Source: Betaproteobacteria bacterium (GTDB lineage Bacteria; Pseudomonadota; Gammaproteobacteria; Burkholderiales; SG8-39). From it: DNA of 9,214 nucleotides. This document shows, in pieces, positions 6,373 through 9,214 of the stretch (its first letter is position 1; each line of letters begins with the position of its first letter). The translations under genes and the position numbers were made by a program. The notes under the pieces are model-generated. The model was not told where the DNA came from. It made no database searches and saw only the letters and a list, made by a program, of their open reading frames with translations. The stretch spans positions 1-9,214 of the forward strand of contig JAOUGZ010000075.1 in the NCBI GenBank assembly GCA_029865405.1, read 5' to 3'.

Positions 6373-6939
6373 ATGCGCGTCGTTACCCGGGAATTGCCGA
6401 GACTGGAGCGCACGAAATTCGCGACGCATCTGCGCGCGCTCGATGCCGAGGACCGGCGTCTGCGCTTCGGCATCGCGCTCGCCGACACGGCCATTGACGA
6501 GTATGCCGCGCGCGTCGATTTCGCGCGCGACGTGGTGTTCGGCGTATTCGACGACGACTTGCAGCTCGCCGGCGCGGCGCACCTGGCGCGCGCCGACACG
6601 CACGCCGAGCTCGGCATCTCGGTGCTGCCTGCCTGCCGCGGCCGCGGCGTTGGCGCGGCGCTGCTTTCGCGCGCGCACGTGCATGCGCGCAATTGGGGGA
6701 TCGGTGCGCTCTTCATGCACTGCCTCATTGAGAACGGCGCCATCCTGCACCTGGCGCGCAGGCAGGGCATGCGCATCTTCGCCGGCAGCGGCGAAGCCGA
6801 CGCGCGGCTCGAGCTGCCGCCGGCCAGTCCGGCGAGCATCGCGCAGGCGCTCTTCGACGAGCGCGTGGGGATGTTCGACTACGCGCTCAAGTGGCAGTCC
6901 GACACGGCGAGGCGCCTGATTCTCGCCGGCGTACGCTAG
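6373..6939 (+). CDS. GNAT family N-acetyltransferase, substrate unknown
   Basis: This 188-residue protein has the GNAT fold pattern: AELGISVLPACRGRGVGAALLSRA (78-101) contains the RGRGVGAA loop that binds the acetyl-CoA pyrophosphate. It is preceded by FGVFDDDLQLAGAAHLAR (strands 2-3 of the fold) and followed by NGAILHLARRQGMRIF (121-136), the usual late helix and strand. The N-terminal stretch EDRRLRFGIALADTAIDEY resembles a segment seen before the GNAT domain in some protein acetyltransferases; I cannot name the substrate. The ATG at 6373 is the first possible start after the hemL stop, 44 bases away. The only purine-rich stretch (GAGGGG, 6348-6353) is 19 bases off, so initiation looks weak. 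It is probably cotranscribed with hemL. Its end faces mtgA with a 4-base gap. Confidence 0.88.
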   Translation: MRVVTRELPRLERTKFATHLRALDAEDRRLRFGIALADTAIDEYAARVDFARDVVFGVFDDDLQLAGAAHLARADTHAELGISVLPACRGRGVGAALLSRAHVHARNWGIGALFMHCLIENGAILHLARRQGMRIFAGSGEADARLELPPASPASIAQALFDERVGMFDYALKWQSDTARRLILAGVR

Positions 6940-6943
6940 GCGC

Positions 6944-7651
6944 TCAGGGGATCTGCGCGTACTCCATGCGCCGCCGGATGGTGGCGATGCGGCCCTCGAG
7001 ATACGGCGTGCGCGCGCCGCGCGCATAGCGTCGCGGGCTCGGCAGGATCGACGCGAGCCAGGCGGCCTGCGTCGCGTCCAGCTGCTCCGCGCTGATGCCG
7101 AAGTGGTGACGCGCAGCGGCTTCGGCACCGAACACGCCCTCGCCCCATTCGGCGAAGTTCAAGTACAGCTCCAGGATGCGCCGCTTGTCCATCGCGTGCT
7201 CGAGCATCGCGGTGAGGACGGCCTCGCGGACCTTGCGCAGCCAGGAGCGCTCGCCCGACAGAAACAGGTTCTTCGCCAGCTGCTGGCTGATGGTGGAGGC
7301 GCCGGCCACGACTTTGCCGCGGCGCTCGTTTCGCTCGATCGCCTTCTGGATCGCCTCCCAGTCGAAGCCCTCGTGGTCGAGGAACTTCGCATCCTCGGCG
7401 GCAATCACCGCACGCTTGAGGTCCGACGAGATGCGCGCGTAGGGCACCCAGCGGTGCTGCAGGCGCGCGCGCGGATCCTTCTCGCGCAGCGCCTCCAGCC
7501 GGCGCGCCATGAACGCGGTGCCGGTGGGCGCGTTCCCCGCCCACCACAGGATCTGCGCGTAGTACCAGGCATGCACTGCCGGCAGCGCGGCGACGAGCAC
7601 GACCACCGCGAAGACGGCGATGCGCCAGGCGCGGCGCAGCTTGCGCAGCAT
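6944..7651 (-). CDS. mtgA: Monofunctional biosynthetic peptidoglycan transglycosylase
   Basis: MtgA polymerises lipid II into glycan strands at the outer face of the inner membrane. The 235-residue length is that of the family and there is no transpeptidase domain. One N-terminal membrane anchor (about 10-30, after a basic MLRKLRRAWR start) is followed by the GT51 motifs: AVIAAEDAKFLDHEGFD (81-97, catalytic E86), GASTISQQLAKNLFLS (117-132), WLRKVREAVLTAMLEH (137-152, with conserved K140 and E143) and KRRILELYLNFAEWG (156-170). The HFGISAEQLDATQAAWLASILPSPRRY block near the C-terminus is also typical. The ATG at 7651 lies three bases after the aroE stop, so it is likely coupled to aroE. Convergent with the GNAT gene, with no terminator visible in the 4-base gap. 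Confidence 0.96.
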   Translation of the reverse strand: MLRKLRRAWRIAVFAVVVLVAALPAVHAWYYAQILWWAGNAPTGTAFMARRLEALREKDPRARLQHRWVPYARISSDLKRAVIAAEDAKFLDHEGFDWEAIQKAIERNERRGKVVAGASTISQQLAKNLFLSGERSWLRKVREAVLTAMLEHAMDKRRILELYLNFAEWGEGVFGAEAAARHHFGISAEQLDATQAAWLASILPSPRRYARGARTPYLEGRIATIRRRMEYAQIP

Positions 7652-7654
7652 GGC

Positions 7655-8455
7655 TTAGGACGCGCGCAGCGCGGCGAGCACCGGGCGCGTGTCCGGTCGC
7701 ACGCCGCGCCAGACGAGGAACGATTCCGCGGCCTGCTCCACCAGCATGCCCAGGCCGTCGCTCGTCGCCGCGCCCGCCGTGCGCGCCATGGCGAGGAACT
7801 CGGTGTCGCGGCTGTAGACCATGTCGTAGGCGAGCGCGCCGGGCCGGAACAGTCCCTGCGGCAGGCGAGGCAGCTCGCCGCTCAAGCCGGCCGAGGTGGC
7901 GTTCACCACCAGGTCGAACGCACGGCCCTCGAGTGCGTCAAAGCCGCACGCCACGACGCCCGGCACGCGTGCCGCGAGCGCCTGCGCGCGCGCGGGTGTC
8001 CGGTTGGCGACGACGATCGCCGCCGCCCCCGCTTCGGCGATCGGCCCCAGCACGCCCTGCGCCGCGCCGCCCGCGCCGAGCAGCAACACCTGCGCGCCGG
8101 CGAGCCTGCGCCCGAGATTGACGGCAAGGTCGCGCACCAGGCCGACGCCGTCGGTGTTGTCGCCGAACGGTCGCTCGCGATCCAGCAGCAGCGTATTCAC
8201 GGCCTGCGCTGCCGCGGCGCGCGCGGTGCTGCCGGCGCAGTAGCGAAAGGCCTGCTCCTTGAAAGGCAGCGTGACGTTGAGACCCTTGCCGCCGGCAGCG
8301 CGGAATTTCTCCACCTCCGCGACGAAGGCCTCGGCGGGCGCGTCGATCGCGCCGTAGACGATGTCCTCGCCCGTCGCGCGCGCGAACTGCGCGTGGATCC
8401 ACGGCGATTTGGAATGGGCGACCGGGTGACCGATCACCGCATAGCGGTCCGGCAC
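7655..8455 (-). CDS. aroE: Shikimate dehydrogenase (NADP-dependent)
   Basis: AroE reduces 3-dehydroshikimate to shikimate with NADPH, in the pathway to aromatic amino acids and folate. The 266-residue protein shows the substrate-site motif AVIGHPVAHSKSP (6-18), LNVTLPFKEQAF (59-70, catalytic K66), GDNTDGVGL (98-106, catalytic D102), the dinucleotide-binding VLLLGAGGAAQGVLG, the NADP-selecting ANRTPAR, then ALAYDMVYS and DGLGMLVEQAAESF near the end. All key residues are present. The start is GTG 8455; an overlapping ATG two codons up is in another frame, and no strong Shine-Dalgarno sequence is seen. The start lies four bases after the tonB stop, and mtgA follows after three bases, so tonB-aroE-mtgA reads as one operon, an order I associate with betaproteobacteria. 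Confidence 0.97.
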   Translation of the reverse strand: MPDRYAVIGHPVAHSKSPWIHAQFARATGEDIVYGAIDAPAEAFVAEVEKFRAAGGKGLNVTLPFKEQAFRYCAGSTARAAAAQAVNTLLLDRERPFGDNTDGVGLVRDLAVNLGRRLAGAQVLLLGAGGAAQGVLGPIAEAGAAAIVVANRTPARAQALAARVPGVVACGFDALEGRAFDLVVNATSAGLSGELPRLPQGLFRPGALAYDMVYSRDTEFLAMARTAGAATSDGLGMLVEQAAESFLVWRGVRPDTRPVLAALRAS

Positions 8456-8459
8456 GGGC

Positions 8460-9214
8460 TCATTCAGTCCAGAATTTGTCGCCGCGGCCGAAGAACCAGG
8501 TACGCGTGATCACCAGCTGGTCGGTGTCGCGGCGGATGTCGGCGGGGAACACCGCGTAGGGCGAGGCCATGCGCACGATCCTGAACGCGGCGTCGTCGAG
8601 CACCTTCATGCCCGAGGAGCGGTCGAGCTCCACGGCCTCCACATTGCCGTCGGCGCGCAGCGTCACGGTCATGCGCAGGTTGCCGTAGACCTTGCCGCGC
8701 GCCGCCGGCGGGTAGTTCACCGTCCCCACCCGCTCCACCTTGCGCCGCCAGTCCTCTTCGTACTGGGCGAAGCGGTACTCCACGGCGCTCGCGCCGATGA
8801 ACTTCTTGCGCGGGCGCTTCTGGTAGGCATCGAGGTTGCGGCTGATCTCCGCCTGCAGGCGCATGGCGATGAGCGCGAGGTCGTCGAGGTCGCGCCCGCC
8901 GCGTTCCCGGGCAGTCTCGTCCGCAGGCACGTGGCGCTCGCCTGCCGCGGGCACGTGGGGCGCGGGCTGGCGCGATTGCGCTAGGAGCTTGCGCTGCTGC
9001 GCCTCGAGCTCGCGCGCGCGGCGCTCGGCTTGCGCCAGATCGCGTCCCGGCGTGCGCGGGTCGATCACCGGCAGAGGCGATTTCGCGCGCCGCGCCTGGT
9101 CGGTGTCGCCGCCGCCGTCGAGGTTGGCCTGCGCCAGCGCATCGCTGCGCGCCGGGCGCTGCTGCGTGCGGGCGTTGACGAGAATCACGTCGAGCGGCTG
9201 CTCGGCGCTCTTCC
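8460..9214 (-). CDS. tonB: TonB family energy transducer, C-terminal part (N-terminus beyond window end)
   Basis: TonB proteins pass energy from the ExbB/ExbD proton channel to outer-membrane receptors. About 250 residues are present, open at the 5' end: the frame continues upstream of the in-frame GTG at 9188 with KSAEQPLDVILVNART, so 9188 is not a real start and the membrane anchor lies outside. Next come DALAQANLDGGGDTD, a coiled-coil-like charged stretch (LAQAERRARELEAQQRKLLAQ), a proline-containing linker without long EP/KP repeats, and a classic C-terminal domain: VGTVNYPPAARGKVYGNLRM, TLRADGNVEAVELDRSSG, LDDAAFRIVRMASPYAVFP and ITRTWFFG, followed by GDKFWTE. No exbB/exbD or receptor gene is in view, so the partners are unknown. 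It lies directly upstream of aroE. Confidence 0.93.
   Translation of the reverse strand, partial: KSAEQPLDVILVNARTQQRPARSDALAQANLDGGGDTDQARRAKSPLPVIDPRTPGRDLAQAERRARELEAQQRKLLAQSRQPAPHVPAAGERHVPADETARERGGRDLDDLALIAMRLQAEISRNLDAYQKRPRKKFIGASAVEYRFAQYEEDWRRKVERVGTVNYPPAARGKVYGNLRMTVTLRADGNVEAVELDRSSGMKVLDDAAFRIVRMASPYAVFPADIRRDTDQLVITRTWFFGRGDKFWTE

Noticed and set aside
7103..8509. 468-codon open frame on the plus strand, antisense to aroE and mtgA
   Set aside because: It is the mirror of two well-identified genes and crosses their boundary. No motif or ribosome site supports it.
9186..9188. In-frame GTG as the tonB start
   Set aside because: The frame stays open upstream with TonB-like residues (QPLDV before ILVNA), and a start here would lack the membrane anchor.

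Overview
This GC-rich window (my impression is well above 65% G+C) carries thirteen protein-coding genes packed almost without gaps. Gene content and order point to a betaproteobacterium of the Burkholderiales/Nitrosomonadales/Rhodocyclales type. The markers are algH-ruvX-pyrR-pyrB, rubredoxin next to thiD-thiE-hemL, and tonB-aroE-mtgA. The PilJ-like sensor and the TonB linker also resemble betaproteobacterial versions. This placement rests on remembered family and synteny knowledge, not on a search.

Layout. (1) Positions 1-3623 read leftward: rubredoxin, a PilJ-type chemosensory transducer, algH (yqgE), ruvX (yqgF), pyrR and the start of pyrB, which leaves the window at base 1. (2) Positions 3624-3700 form the only divergent intergenic region and should hold promoters for both directions. 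(3) Positions 3701-6939 read rightward: thiD, thiE, hemL and a GNAT acetyltransferase. The first three overlap by 4 and 14 bases. (4) After a 4-base convergent gap, 6944-9214 read leftward: a TonB-type energy transducer (N-terminus beyond the window), aroE and mtgA, separated by 4 and 3 bases. No stretch over 80 bases lacks a gene. I see no tRNA, rRNA, CRISPR array, insertion sequence, prophage part or convincing intrinsic terminator.

Functions. Most genes are housekeeping: pyrimidine synthesis (pyrR, pyrB), DNA/rRNA maintenance (ruvX), thiamine (thiD, thiE), tetrapyrrole (hemL), shikimate pathway (aroE), peptidoglycan polymerisation (mtgA) and outer-membrane energy transduction (tonB).

The one unusual locus is the PilJ-like gene. 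Its N-terminal sensory half is well preserved. The cytoplasmic signalling hairpin appears to lack the conserved tip that contacts CheA/CheW, consistent with a single clean loss of about 75 residues. The pilG/pilH/pilI genes that in related bacteria usually lie between rubredoxin and pilJ are also missing. Their place is taken by a 16-base gap containing a 14-base perfect GC palindrome. Together this looks like an eroded Pil-Chp chemosensory operon whose sensor remains as an intact open frame. I found no evidence of a wholly new multigene system here.
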